A stretch of 64,000 nucleotides of DNA, taken from NCBI RefSeq assembly GCF_019083965.1, contig NZ_JAHRCY010000033.1:20197-84196 (forward strand), read 5' to 3'. Position numbers and translations under genes: made by a program. This DNA comes from Catellatospora tritici (lineage in GTDB: Bacteria; Actinomycetota; Actinomycetes; Mycobacteriales; Micromonosporaceae). This document shows, piece by piece, positions 41,685-51,094 of this stretch. Position 1 is the stretch's first letter. Each line of letters starts with the position of its first letter. The notes below the pieces were generated by a model that was given only the letters and a program-made list of their open reading frames with translations, was not told the origin of the DNA and did no database searches.

Positions 41685-42849
41685 CCTGCGCCAGCCAGAA
41701 CGGCACATCGTCGGCGTGGTACGGGTGCTCGGTCGGTTCGATCGCGGCCAGGAACCCGGCGTACGCGGCGGCGTTGCGCAGCGCCACGACCGGCCGCAGC
41801 AGCTCCACCGCCCGCGCCGGGTCGCTGCCCGGCACGGCCGCGCGCCAGCGCCGCACCCACGCGTCCAGCAGCAGGCGCTCGTCGTCGGCGGGGACCTGCT
41901 CGGTCAGCCGCAGGATGTCGAAGGCCGGGTGGCCGAGCACGCAGTCGCCCCAGTCGAGGATCACCCGTCGCTGGGCGTCGCCGCGTGCGTTGCCCGGGTG
42001 CAGGTCGCCGTGGACCAGCGTGTCCGGCAGCCCGCACGCGGCCACCTCGGCCAGGCGTGCGGGCAGGCCGTCGACCAGGGCGCGGACGCCGTCGTCGGTG
42101 TGTTCGGGGTGCGCGGCCACGACGTCGGCACAGAAGCGGACCAGCGCGGAGCCGCGCCGGTCGGGCACCCCGAGGGCACGCAGCGTGTCCAACTCGGTCG
42201 CGGCGGTGAGCTGGATGGCGTGCAGATCGCCGGCGATCGCGTCGCGCACGTCCGGGCCCGCGCCGTAGAGGTCGTCGCCGGGCAGGTGGTCGAGCAGCAT
42301 ACGGCCGTGGGCCCCGGCGATCAGCGAGGGTACGAGCGAAGCGTGCGGCCCCCGGCCCAGGTGCCGCAGCACGGCCGCTTCGTGTGCGAAGAACACCGGG
42401 ACCTGCTTCAGCCAGACCGGGCCCGCCGGGGTGTCCAGCCGCCAGATCGCGGACAGGTTCCAGGTGCGCTGCTGGTGCGCCACGGTGTGGGCCGGGCGGC
42501 CCGCCTCGGCCAGCGCGGACGCGGCCCAGCGCAGCGTCTCGGCGGGGCCGCCGGGCTCGGCGTACGCGGCGCGGCGCGGGTGCGGCGACAGGTCCAGCTC
42601 AGGTGCCGGGCCCAGCTCGGCGGGCAGCACCGCGGCCTCGGCCAGGTAGGTGACCGCCCCGCCGCGCGGCGCCGGGCGTTCGTGCGACAGCAGCCGCAGC
42701 ACGGTGACGTCGAGCCCGAACGACTCCTTCGCCGCCGCGACGACGTCGGAGGCCTCCTGCCAGTACGGCATCCTCGCCTCGAACGGCGGCAGCGTCCCGC
42801 GTACCACGCCGTCGGCGTCGACCAGGACCAGGGTTACAGTGCGCGACAC
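41662..42849 (-). CDS. Phosphotransferase (APH family) with N-terminal NUDIX-like extension
   Basis: 395 aa from GTG 42847-42849; another GTG at 42871 is possible. Kinase motifs HGDLHPGN and VILDWGD are clear in the C-terminal half (about 265-290), with FDILRL after. The first 110 residues (TVTLVLVDADGVVRGTLPPFEARMPYWQE) resemble the N-terminal, NUDIX-like extension found in some APH-family proteins. Substrate unknown. Its 3' end is inside the tandem repeat. Confidence 0.82.
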   Translation of the reverse strand: MSRTVTLVLVDADGVVRGTLPPFEARMPYWQEASDVVAAAKESFGLDVTVLRLLSHERPAPRGGAVTYLAEAAVLPAELGPAPELDLSPHPRRAAYAEPGGPAETLRWAASALAEAGRPAHTVAHQQRTWNLSAIWRLDTPAGPVWLKQVPVFFAHEAAVLRHLGRGPHASLVPSLIAGAHGRMLLDHLPGDDLYGAGPDVRDAIAGDLHAIQLTAATELDTLRALGVPDRRGSALVRFCADVVAAHPEHTDDGVRALVDGLPARLAEVAACGLPDTLVHGDLHPGNARGDAQRRVILDWGDCVLGHPAFDILRLTEQVPADDERLLLDAWVRRWRAAVPGSDPARAVELLRPVVALRNAAAYAGFLAAIEPTEHPYHADDVPFWLAQAAEAARA

Positions 42850-42900
42850 GTCCGCCGACGCTAGCCCCTGCACCCCGCCCGGCCCAGCGGTTTTCGCCGC

Positions 42901-44511
42901 CTACCCGCGCGCGGTGGCGGAACCGGCGGCGTCGGCGCGGGCGTAGCCGGACAGCAGGGCCAGTTCGGCGTCGTGGTGGGGGAACAGCAGGGCGACCAGG
43001 CCAATGCCCAGCAGGATGGCGAGTATCGCGGCGGAGTAGGCCCATTGGTCGCCCTTCAGGAAGGCCTCCCGGGCGGCCGCGATGATCTGGTCGGCGTACG
43101 CGGGGTAGCGGGCGGCGGTGTCGGCGGCGCTGGCGAACGACTTCTGCAGCTCGGCCTCGGTGGCCTGGCTGATCGAGGCGGACTCGGGCGAGGCCGCCAC
43201 CTGCTGGGCGAATGACTTGGCGTAGCCCGCGGTGAGCAGGGCGCCCAGAATGGACTGCATGACCGCGCCGCCGAGGTCGCGTTGCAGGTCGGCGGTGCCG
43301 GAGGCCATTCCGGCACGGGCTACCGGGACGGAACTGGTCAGCGAGCGGGAGGCGGGCGTGCCCGCGAAGCCGACCCCCGCGCCGAGCAGCGCGTACGCCA
43401 ACCCCACCCGCCAGTAGGCGCCGCCCTCGCCCCACAGCAGCAGCATGGTGGCGAAGCCGAGCAGGCAGAAGACGTATCCGACGAGCAGGGTGAACCGGGC
43501 GCCCCGCCGCTCGACCAGCTTGGCCGAGCGAGGCGCGCACAGCGCCATCACCACCGGTGAGGGCAGGACCGCCGCGCCCGACTGCAGCGAGCTGTAGCCG
43601 AGCACGTTCTGCATGAACTGCTGTCCGATGAAGAGCGCGCCCATCAGCGAGCCGAACACGATCATGCCGGCGACGGCGGCGACCCAGAAGGTGCGCCGGG
43701 ACGCGACGGACAGGTCGTAGAGCGGGAAGCGGGTGCGGCGCTGGCGCAGCACGAAGGCGATACCGGTGGCGACCGTGACGATGGCCAGGCCCAGCACCGT
43801 GGCGCCCTGGTTCGGCATGGGCGCGAAGTTCACCGCCAGCACCAGCCCGGCGATCATCAGCACCGACAGCACACCGCCGAGGTTGTCGACCGGTTCGGTG
43901 CTCTCGTGTACGTGCGCCGGCACGTTGCGGACCGCCATGAACAGCGCGACCACCAGCATCGGCAGCGTGAGCAGGAAGGCCGAGCCCCACCAGAAGTGCT
44001 GCAGCGCGGCGCCCGCCGCGAGCGGGCCCATCGACGAGATCGCCCCGCCGATGCTCGACCACAGCGCGATGGCCTTCGTCCGGGCCGGGCCGGTCCACAG
44101 CGCGGCGATCAACGACAGCGTCGTCGGGTACGCCATGCCCGCCGACACGCCGCCCAGCACCCGCGCCCCGAACAGCACGACGTCGCTCGGCGCGTACGCG
44201 GCGAGCAGGCACGCGGGTGCGGACAGGCACATGCCCGCGACCAGCATCTTCTTGCGTCCGTGGACGTCGCCGACCGCGCCGAGGTAGAGCACGGAGGCGG
44301 CCAGGCCCAGTGAGTAGCCGACCGCGACCAGGTTCAGCATGGTCTGCGCGGAGTCGAAGTTCCGTCCGATCTCCGGCAGCGCCACGTTGGCCACCGACAG
44401 GTTCAGGTTGGCCACCCCGGCGACCAGGATCAGCGCGGTCAGCACCCGCCCCGGTCTCGCGGGCGAGGTGCCGGCGGTCATCGCAGCGCTGACCGTCCGG
44501 GTATCCGCCAT
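42901..44511 (-). CDS. MFS exporter, DHA2 (14-helix) type
   Basis: 536 aa from ATG 44509-44511. Multiple hydrophobic helices start after a short polar tail. Motif A-like GAVGDVHGRKKMLVAG lies between helices 2 and 3. There is a large periplasmic loop before the last helix (about residues 430-490, rich in Glu/Ala/Ser). The pattern fits EmrB/QacA-like proton-driven exporters. The substrate is unknown; it lies 10 kb from the polyketide cluster, so a link is not supported. It is divergent from the STM40xx operon. Confidence 0.88.
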   Translation of the reverse strand: MADTRTVSAAMTAGTSPARPGRVLTALILVAGVANLNLSVANVALPEIGRNFDSAQTMLNLVAVGYSLGLAASVLYLGAVGDVHGRKKMLVAGMCLSAPACLLAAYAPSDVVLFGARVLGGVSAGMAYPTTLSLIAALWTGPARTKAIALWSSIGGAISSMGPLAAGAALQHFWWGSAFLLTLPMLVVALFMAVRNVPAHVHESTEPVDNLGGVLSVLMIAGLVLAVNFAPMPNQGATVLGLAIVTVATGIAFVLRQRRTRFPLYDLSVASRRTFWVAAVAGMIVFGSLMGALFIGQQFMQNVLGYSSLQSGAAVLPSPVVMALCAPRSAKLVERRGARFTLLVGYVFCLLGFATMLLLWGEGGAYWRVGLAYALLGAGVGFAGTPASRSLTSSVPVARAGMASGTADLQRDLGGAVMQSILGALLTAGYAKSFAQQVAASPESASISQATEAELQKSFASAADTAARYPAYADQIIAAAREAFLKGDQWAYSAAILAILLGIGLVALLFPHHDAELALLSGYARADAAGSATARG

Positions 44512-44632
44512 CGTGGACCTCCGCTGCCGACTGTTCCTCCAACCTAAGACGACGCCCCCGGCCCAGGCGGCGAAACAGCCGAGGTTGCTAAGGTCGGCGC
44601 GACAGTGGACCCCCTCGTCCCGAAGAGGCCGG

Positions 44633-45559
44633 ATGACCATCAACGAGCACATCAGCCGGTTCGCCGGGCTGCCGGTGGCGGCGTTCGACCCGCACGGCGA
44701 CGTCCCGGCCGACCCGGCCGCGTACGCCTGGCGCGTCGACACCGACTACGACGGTGGTGCGGAGCTGTTCCAGCTGCGCTTCGACGGATTGGTGAACGCC
44801 GACTGGGCGCATCTGGTCACCGCGCTGGTGATCGGCGAGTGGGGCGAGGCCTACGACTCCCCGGCGCCGATCGAAGCGCTGGTCGCCGCGGCCGACCGGC
44901 TACCCGCGCTGCGGGCGCTGTTCCTGGGCGAGATGACCTACGACGAGCAGGAGATCTCCTGGATCACCCAGGGCGATGTCACGCCCCTGCTGCGGGCCTA
45001 CCCCCGGCTGGAGGTGCTGAGTGTGCGGGGCGCGGTCAGCCTCGAGCTGGCGCCGGTGCGCCACGACCGGCTGCGGGAACTGACCTTCGAGTCCGGTGGC
45101 CTGCCCGCGCACGTGGTGCGCGCGGTCGGCGAGTGCGAGCTGCCCGCGCTGCAGCATCTGGAGCTGTGGCTGGGCACCGCCAACTACGGCGGCGACGCCA
45201 CCGCCGAGGACCTGGCCGCGATCCTGTCCGGCACCCGGCTACCCGCGCTGACCTCGCTGGGCGTACGCGACTGCGAGATCGTCGACCAGATCGCCGCGGC
45301 GCTGGCCGGGGCGCCCGTGGTGGCGCGGTTGGAACAGCTGGACCTGTCCCTGGGCGTGCTCACCGACGCCGGCGGCGCCGCGCTGCTCGCGGGCCAGCCG
45401 CTGACCCATCTCAAGCGGCTCGACCTGCACCACCACTTCCTGAGCGAGCCCATGATGGACCGGCTGTCGGCCGAGCTGGAGGCCGTCGGCGTCGAGCTGG
45501 ATCTGAACGACGCCGGCGACCCGGATGACGACGACCGCTTCATCTCCGTATCGGAGTGA
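44633..45559 (+). CDS. STM4015-family leucine-rich-repeat protein
   Basis: 308 aa from ATG 44633 with GAAGAGG upstream. Leucine-rich-repeat-like segments recur about every 25-30 residues: LPALRALFLGEM, YPRLEVLSVRG, HDRLRELTFESG, LPALQHLELWLG, LPALTSLGVRDC, VARLEQLDLSLG and LTHLKRLDLHHH. N- and C-terminal acidic parts flank this. The protein matches the STM4015 family by content and position, being the first gene of the STM4015-4011 operon. No signal peptide, so a cytoplasmic adaptor or substrate-recognition role is likely (inference). Its 3' end overlaps the next gene by 35 bp. Confidence 0.85.
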   Translation: MTINEHISRFAGLPVAAFDPHGDVPADPAAYAWRVDTDYDGGAELFQLRFDGLVNADWAHLVTALVIGEWGEAYDSPAPIEALVAAADRLPALRALFLGEMTYDEQEISWITQGDVTPLLRAYPRLEVLSVRGAVSLELAPVRHDRLRELTFESGGLPAHVVRAVGECELPALQHLELWLGTANYGGDATAEDLAAILSGTRLPALTSLGVRDCEIVDQIAAALAGAPVVARLEQLDLSLGVLTDAGGAALLAGQPLTHLKRLDLHHHFLSEPMMDRLSAELEAVGVELDLNDAGDPDDDDRFISVSE

Positions 45560-46913
45560 GCCGCGCCTGGCGGTGGTCGGCAATCCCGACAACCGCCGGG
45601 TCCGACTCTTCCTCGACGCGGTACGGGCAGCCGGGCTGCCCGCCCCGCACGTGGTGCCCTGGCACACCGTCGCCGCCGGCGCACCCTTCGGCTTCCCGGC
45701 CGGATCACTGGTGCGGATCGACTCGCCGGGCGAGGACCCCGAGGTTGACCGCCTACTGCGCGGTGCGGCCGAACCCGCCCGGCACGGCGAGATCATCGGC
45801 CTGCGCAGCTGGTACCACGGCTTCAACCGCGCGCTGGCCCGCGTCGCCGACACCGCCGCCCGTGACGGCGCGACCCTGCTGCACGACCCCGCCGAGATCG
45901 CCGTCCTGTTCGACAAGTCCCGCTGCCACGCCCGCCTGTCCGCCGCCGGGGTAGCCGTTCCGCCTGTCCTGCCCGTGCAGGAATTCGACACCGCCGTCGA
46001 GCTGGACGTGCGGCAGGCCGCGGGGCAGGAATTCGGCCGGGTCGAGGGTCGGCCGCGCGGCTCCGTCGCGGGGCCGCACGCTGCCGGTGCGTGGGCGGCG
46101 CTGCGCGCGGCGATGCGGGACGTGGGCTGGCACCGGGTGTTCGTGAAGACGCGGCACGGGTCGTCGTCGTCCGGGGTGCTGGCGGTGCAGGTGGCCGGTG
46201 CGCGCTGCCAGGCGGTGACCTCGGTGGAGCTGGCCGCCGACGGCCTGTTCAACTCGCTGCGGGTGCGGACCTACACCGCCGAGCGGGATGTGGCGGCGAT
46301 CGTGGAGCGGCTCGCGCCCGAGGGGCTGCACGTGGAGCGGTGGTTCCCCAAGGTCGGGTTCGGCGGGCGCACCATCGACCTGCGGGTGCTGGTGATCGGC
46401 GGGCGACCCGCGCACACCGTGGTCCGGGCCAGCCGCCATCCGATGACGAACCTGCACCTCGGCGGCGTCCGGGGCGACCTGGCAGCCGTCCGCGCCGCTG
46501 CCGGACCGCACTGGTCCGCCGCCATGGACAGCTGCGCTGCGGCCGCCGCCTGCTTCCCCGGCAGCCCGCACGTCGGCGTCGACCTGATGTTCGGCCCCGG
46601 CTGGCGCCGCCACGCGATCGCCGAGGTCAACGCCTTCGGCGACCTGCTACCCAACCTGCTGCACGACGGCCGCGACGCCTATGCCGCCCAGCTCGCCGCG
46701 CTGGCCCTTGCCGGCGCCGCTCCGCAGCCCGCCGCTCCGCCCTGCTCCGGCGGCGCCCAGCGGCTCGCCGCTGCGGGCAGCGCAGGAGACACCATCACGG
46801 CCTGCGCCCCACACCACGTACGGTGTGGCCACATCACAGGTGGTGTGACGGCGGCAGCGATGGACTCCGCGAACCGGTCGGCGGTCGCGCCGGGGAGGGA
46901 GGGCGACCGATGA
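45525..46913 (+). CDS. STM4014-family ATP-grasp-like protein
   Basis: 462 aa. Start ATG 45525 lies inside the end of the STM4015 gene. After a Rossmann-like start (LAVVGNPDNRRVRLFLDAV) come HDPAEIAVLFDKSRCHARLSAAGVAVPP, FVKTRHGSSSSGVLAVQ (phosphate-binding loop type), FGGRTIDLRVLVIGG and HAIAEVNAFGDLLPN, the last giving the metal-binding Glu/Asn pair. This is ATP-grasp architecture, which forms amide-type bonds via acyl-phosphates. The C-terminal 60 residues are low complexity. The family has no known substrate. Coupled to the next gene by ATGA. Confidence 0.85.
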   Translation: MTTTASSPYRSEPRLAVVGNPDNRRVRLFLDAVRAAGLPAPHVVPWHTVAAGAPFGFPAGSLVRIDSPGEDPEVDRLLRGAAEPARHGEIIGLRSWYHGFNRALARVADTAARDGATLLHDPAEIAVLFDKSRCHARLSAAGVAVPPVLPVQEFDTAVELDVRQAAGQEFGRVEGRPRGSVAGPHAAGAWAALRAAMRDVGWHRVFVKTRHGSSSSGVLAVQVAGARCQAVTSVELAADGLFNSLRVRTYTAERDVAAIVERLAPEGLHVERWFPKVGFGGRTIDLRVLVIGGRPAHTVVRASRHPMTNLHLGGVRGDLAAVRAAAGPHWSAAMDSCAAAAACFPGSPHVGVDLMFGPGWRRHAIAEVNAFGDLLPNLLHDGRDAYAAQLAALALAGAAPQPAAPPCSGGAQRLAAAGSAGDTITACAPHHVRCGHITGGVTAAAMDSANRSAVAPGREGDR

Positions 46914-47764
46914 CCGGCACGGATCTCGACGGCGGCCCAGCGGCCGGCCCGACGGTGGACATGAACGTGGTGCTGGGTGGGCACGACATCCTGTTCGTCA
47001 CGCTGGACACGCTGCGCTACGACGTGGCGGCCGAGCTGGCCGAGCAGGGGCGCACGCCGCACCTGGCCCGGGTGCTGCCGGGCGGGCGGTGGGAGCGGCG
47101 GCACACCCCGGCGTCCTTCACGTACGCGGCGCACCAGGCGTTCTTCGCGGGCTTCCTGCCGACTCCGACCGAGCCCGGACGGCACGAGCGGCTGTTCGCG
47201 GCGGCGTTCCCCGGCAGCGAGACGTCGACCGGGCGGACCTGGGTGTTCGAGGAGCCCGACGTGGTGACGGCGCTGGGCCGGGCCGGATACCACACGCTCT
47301 GCCTGGGCGGGGTCGGCTTCTTCAACCGGGCCTCGGCGCTGGGCAGCGTGCTGCCGGACCTGTTCGCCGAGGACCACTGGCGACGCGAGTTCGGGGTGAC
47401 CCATCCCGATCCGCTGCGCGCCCAGCTCGACCAACTGCGGGCCAGCATCGCGGCGCTGCCCGCCGCCCGGCCCCTGTTCACCTTCCTCAACGTGTCCGCG
47501 CTGCACCAGCCCAACCGGCACTATCTGCCTGGCCTGGCCGAGGACGGCCGAGCGAGCCACGCCGCCGCGCTGGCCTACGTGGACACCCGCATGCCGGAAC
47601 TGTTCGCCCTGGTCACCGGCCGAGGGCGGCCCTGCTTCGCGATCGTCTGCGCCGACCACGGCACCGCGTACGGCGAGGACGGGCATACCGGGCACCGGCT
47701 CGGCCACGAAGTGGTCTGGACGGTGCCGTACGCGCATTTCACGCTGCGACCGGGGGAGTGGTGA
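46910..47764 (+). CDS. STM4013/SEN3800-family sulfatase-like hydrolase
   Basis: 284 aa from ATG 46910. The alkaline phosphatase/sulfatase core is recognisable: FVTLDTLRYDVAAELAEQG with the conserved Asp, HTPASFTYAAHQAFFAGFLP (nucleophile region Thr/Ser), TFLNVSALHQPNRHYLPG, and the metal motif IVCADHGTAYGEDGHTGHRLGH. There is no signal peptide, so hydrolysis of a phosphate or sulfate ester probably occurs in the cytoplasm. ATGA overlap upstream and a 4-bp gap to the radical SAM gene. Confidence 0.87.
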   Translation: MTGTDLDGGPAAGPTVDMNVVLGGHDILFVTLDTLRYDVAAELAEQGRTPHLARVLPGGRWERRHTPASFTYAAHQAFFAGFLPTPTEPGRHERLFAAAFPGSETSTGRTWVFEEPDVVTALGRAGYHTLCLGGVGFFNRASALGSVLPDLFAEDHWRREFGVTHPDPLRAQLDQLRASIAALPAARPLFTFLNVSALHQPNRHYLPGLAEDGRASHAAALAYVDTRMPELFALVTGRGRPCFAIVCADHGTAYGEDGHTGHRLGHEVVWTVPYAHFTLRPGEW

Positions 47765-47768
47765 CGGA

Positions 47769-49091
47769 GTGATGAGCATGCTCGACGGCTCGCCGTACCA
47801 AGGTTATCTGTACGCGTACCCGCACAAGACCGCGTACCGGCCGCTGCGCCCGCGCCCGTCCCTGCGCGAGGTGTGGGCCGACGAACCGAGGCACGCCCTC
47901 TTCCTCTATCTGCACGTGCCGTTCTGCGAGATGCGGTGCGGGTTCTGCAACCTGTTCACCCGGGCCAACCCGCCCGCCGAGCAGGTCGGGGCGTACCTGC
48001 GCCAGCTGCGGCACCAGGCCGCGGCGACCGCCGACGCGCTGGGCGGGGCCGGGTTCGCCCGCGCCGCGATCGGCGGCGGCACACCGACCTTTCTGACCGC
48101 CGACGAGCTGGCGGAGCTGCTGACGATCCCGGCCGGGCTGGGCGTGGACCTGCCGCGCGCCGCGCTGTCGGTGGAGACCTCGCCCGCCACCGCGACCGCC
48201 GACCGGATCGCGGTGCTGGCCGGGCACGGGGTGCACCGGGTCAGCATGGGCGTGCAGAGCTTCCTCGACGCCGAGGCGCACGCGGCCGGGCGCCCGCAGC
48301 GTCGCGCCGAGGTCGAGGCGGCCCTGGACGTGCTGTTCGCCGCGGCCATCCCGGTACGCAACCTGGACCTGATCTACGGTATCCCCGGCCAGTCCGCCGC
48401 CACCTGGCAGTTCTCTCTCGACGAGACGCTGCGCCGCCGCCCCGAGGAGGTCTACCTCTACCCGCTGTACGTCCGCCCGCTGACCGGTCTGGCCCGCCGC
48501 CACGACACCGGCCCCGACCCGGCCTGGGACCGGCAGCGGCTCGACCTCTACCGGCAGGGCCGGGACGCGCTGCGCGCCGCCGGCTACCGCCAGCTGTCGA
48601 TGCGCCAGTTCCGCCGATCCGACGTGCTCGACCCGGACGGGCCGGACTACTGCTGCCAGGACGACGGCATGGTCGGGCTGGGCTGCGGCTCGAGGTCGTA
48701 CACCCGTGAGCTGCACTACTCGTTCGACTACGCCGTCGGCGTCGGCGGGGTGCGCGCGATCATCGACGACTACCTGCGGCGCCCGCCCGGCGACTTCGCC
48801 TTCGTGGAGCACGGGTTCCGGCTCGACGCGGTCGAGCAGCGCCGCCGCTGGGTGCTGAAGTCGCTGCTGCGGGCCGACGGGCTCGACCTGGCGGCGTACA
48901 CGGCGCGGTTCGGCACCGAGGCGGGTGACGACTTCCCGGCGCTGCCCGAACTGGCCGGGCGCGGCTGGCTGGACGGCCGCGCGGGCGCGCTGCGGCTGAC
49001 CGACGACGGGCTGGCCCACTCCGACGCGATCGGGCCGTGGCTGGTGTCCGGGCCGGTGCGCGAGCTGATGGCCGGGCACGCGCCGCGATGA
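47769..49091 (+). CDS. STM4012-family radical SAM protein (HemN-like)
   Basis: 440 aa; start GTG 47769 or ATG 47772. The radical SAM cluster motif is CEMRCGFCN (CxxxCxxC), preceded by LYLHVPFC as in HemN. IGGGTPTFL and SVETSPATATADRIAVLAGHGVHRVSMGVQSF are the HemN-type SAM-binding and core strands, and DLIYGIPGQSAATW follows. The C-terminal part includes a winged-helix-like end. The family uses a 4Fe-4S cluster and SAM to generate a radical; the substrate is unknown. A methyltransferase or coproporphyrinogen role is not supported by the operon partners. Confidence 0.9.
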   Translation: MMSMLDGSPYQGYLYAYPHKTAYRPLRPRPSLREVWADEPRHALFLYLHVPFCEMRCGFCNLFTRANPPAEQVGAYLRQLRHQAAATADALGGAGFARAAIGGGTPTFLTADELAELLTIPAGLGVDLPRAALSVETSPATATADRIAVLAGHGVHRVSMGVQSFLDAEAHAAGRPQRRAEVEAALDVLFAAAIPVRNLDLIYGIPGQSAATWQFSLDETLRRRPEEVYLYPLYVRPLTGLARRHDTGPDPAWDRQRLDLYRQGRDALRAAGYRQLSMRQFRRSDVLDPDGPDYCCQDDGMVGLGCGSRSYTRELHYSFDYAVGVGGVRAIIDDYLRRPPGDFAFVEHGFRLDAVEQRRRWVLKSLLRADGLDLAAYTARFGTEAGDDFPALPELAGRGWLDGRAGALRLTDDGLAHSDAIGPWLVSGPVRELMAGHAPR

Positions 49092-49999
49092 ACCTGTCCA
49101 TCCTGTATCGCGGCCCGCTGGCCTCCTGCGACTACGACTGCCCGTACTGCCCGTTCGCCAAGCGGCGCGACAGCCGCGAGCAGCTGCGCGCCGACCGGGC
49201 CGCGCTGGCGCGGTTCGTCACCTGGGTGCGGGCCAACCCCGCCGGGGACCGGATCTCGGTGCTGTTCACGCCGTGGGGCGAAGGGCTGGTGCGCTCCTGG
49301 TACCGCCGCGCGATGGTCGAGCTGTCGCAGCTGCCGCAGGTGGACCGGGTCGCGATCCAGACCAACCTGTCTGGGCGGCTGGACTGGCTGCTGGACGCGG
49401 ACGCGGGCCGGGTGGCGCTGTGGGCCACGTACCACCCGGGGCAGGTGGCGCGGGAGCGGTTCCTGGGCAAGGTGTCGTGGCTGGCCGGGCACGGGATCCG
49501 GCACTCGGTCGGCATGGTCGGCCTGCCCGAGCACCTGGCCGAGGCGCGCGCGGTGCGGGAACTGCTGCCGGAGGCGACGTACCTGTGGGTCAACGCCGCC
49601 GAGGGGCACCGCTACGACGCCGCCGCCGAGGCGGAGTGGACTGCGATCGACCCACTGTTCGGGTACAGCGTGCGCCCGCACGCCTCGCTCGGGCACGAGT
49701 GCCGCGCGGGCGAGACGGCGCTGTCCGTGCTCGGCGACGGCACCGTGCGCCGCTGCCACTTCCTGCCCGAACCGCTGGGCAACCTGTACGACGGCTCATA
49801 CCGCGCCGCGCTGCGCCCACGCGGTTGCACGAAGGCCGAGTGCGACTGCCACATCGGCTACGTACACCTCAAGCGGTTGGACCTGTACCAGGTGTTCGCG
49901 GGCGGCGTGCTCGAACGTGTGCCCGCGAACCCCGGCCCGACCTGGGGCGCCCCGGTTGCGGCTACGTCTGCACCAGCGGCTGGTACTCCTCCTCGGTGA
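49088..49999 (+). CDS. STM4011-family radical SAM protein
   Basis: 303 aa from ATG 49088, overlapping the previous stop. The motif is CDYDCPYCPF (CxxxCxxC with an aromatic). There is a compact half-barrel with ISVLFTPWGEGLVRSWYRRAM, VAIQTNLSG and ALWATYHPG. The C-terminal part has clustered Cys/His: GHECRAG, RRCHFLPEPLGNLYD and GCTKAECDCHIGY, similar to auxiliary cluster (SPASM-like) regions that hold extra 4Fe-4S clusters. It probably acts jointly with the STM4012 protein. Its last codons overlap the convergent DUF6745 gene by 38 bp. Confidence 0.9.
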   Translation: MNLSILYRGPLASCDYDCPYCPFAKRRDSREQLRADRAALARFVTWVRANPAGDRISVLFTPWGEGLVRSWYRRAMVELSQLPQVDRVAIQTNLSGRLDWLLDADAGRVALWATYHPGQVARERFLGKVSWLAGHGIRHSVGMVGLPEHLAEARAVRELLPEATYLWVNAAEGHRYDAAAEAEWTAIDPLFGYSVRPHASLGHECRAGETALSVLGDGTVRRCHFLPEPLGNLYDGSYRAALRPRGCTKAECDCHIGYVHLKRLDLYQVFAGGVLERVPANPGPTWGAPVAATSAPAAGTPPR

Positions 50000-51083
50000 C
50001 CCCGAACGTCCACGCCACCCCGCCCTTGGCGGTGCGGATGGTCGGCGGCACCCGCAGGAAGTACGTCCGGAAGCTGCCGTCCGGCTCGGCCGTGGAGTTG
50101 ACCACCTCGACCATCACCAGCGGCTCGTCGCCGGGCAGCTCCACCCGCCACAGGATGCCGGTCTCGTCCTGGTGCACCTGCCGGGCCTTCGACTCGCGCA
50201 GGTAGCGGTCGTAGCCGAAGAACTCCAGCATCACCCGGCGGACCTCGGCGTTCTCCTCGGCCCGGATGCGCGCGATGGTGAGCCGGGGCAGCTCCGCCGC
50301 GACCTCCGGCGGGATCGGCATGCCGCGCCAGGCGTAGAGCGAGAAGCCGTCCGGATACGACAGGGCCGGGCCGGAACCGTGGTGCAGGCGGCCCAGGTTG
50401 TCGCGGTGCAGCGCGGTCGGCCGCTCGGTCAGGATCGCGACCTGCTCGAACGCCCACCACCAGCCCGCGCTCGCGGCGACCGCCGCCAGCCCGCCCAGCT
50501 CCCCGTCGACGGTCGCGCCGGTGAACGCGGGCAGCCACGCCGCGTCGTGCTGACCGTGCACCACGTCCAGCAGGGCCGCCCGCGCGGCCCGCCCGAGTTC
50601 GCCGGGGTCGGCGGCGAACTGCGCGTCCAGCCGGGTCCGCAGCGGGGTGACCAGCTGCTCGTTGAGCTGCTGCCACGGCCGCCGGGCGCTGGCCGCCCAG
50701 TGCCGGGCGAAGCCGACCCCGCCCAGCTGGGTGCTCAGCGCGGCGCGGGCCCGCGCCCACGGCGCCGTGCGCACCTGCGGCCGCACCGATCGACCGAGCC
50801 GCTGCCCGCCGGGCGCGCAGCCCTGCGTCAGCAGCCGCTGCCGCACCAGCTCCGCCCCGGCGGGCAGCGCCCCGGTGGCCCCGGTGGCCAGTAGCGCGAC
50901 CGCGATCGCGCCCGCCTCCGGCGAGCCGAGCCACACGATGCGCTCCGGCGCGGCCAGTCCGGCGGCGGCATACGCCGCGCGTACGCCCGCCTCGGCGGCG
51001 GCCCGCTCGGCCGGTTCGGTGCACAGGCCCGAGCCGAGCCAGGCCTCGGCGCGCCGGGCCAGGTCCATGTCCTGCAACAACAT
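49962..51083 (-). CDS. DUF6745-type protein
   Basis: 373 aa. Helical N-terminal two thirds with LGSPEAGAIAVALLATGA, AWLPAFTGATVDGELGGLAAVAASAGWWWAFEQVAILTERP, then HRDNLGRLHHGSGPALSYPDGFSLYAWRGMPIPPE, a segment typical of DUF6745, and EFFGYDRYLRE near the end. The family is uncharacterised and occurs beside a small YRQGDVL-type protein, as here. It is convergent and overlapping with the STM4011 gene, so a functional connection to that operon is not shown. Confidence 0.72.
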   Translation of the reverse strand: MLLQDMDLARRAEAWLGSGLCTEPAERAAAEAGVRAAYAAAGLAAPERIVWLGSPEAGAIAVALLATGATGALPAGAELVRQRLLTQGCAPGGQRLGRSVRPQVRTAPWARARAALSTQLGGVGFARHWAASARRPWQQLNEQLVTPLRTRLDAQFAADPGELGRAARAALLDVVHGQHDAAWLPAFTGATVDGELGGLAAVAASAGWWWAFEQVAILTERPTALHRDNLGRLHHGSGPALSYPDGFSLYAWRGMPIPPEVAAELPRLTIARIRAEENAEVRRVMLEFFGYDRYLRESKARQVHQDETGILWRVELPGDEPLVMVEVVNSTAEPDGSFRTYFLRVPPTIRTAKGGVAWTFGVTEEEYQPLVQT

Positions 51084-51094
51084 CCGGGTGCCTC

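Noticed and set aside
42901..44511. MFS exporter as the polyketide self-resistance pump
   Set aside because: About 10 kb away with unrelated genes and repeats between; no shared regulatory motif noticed.
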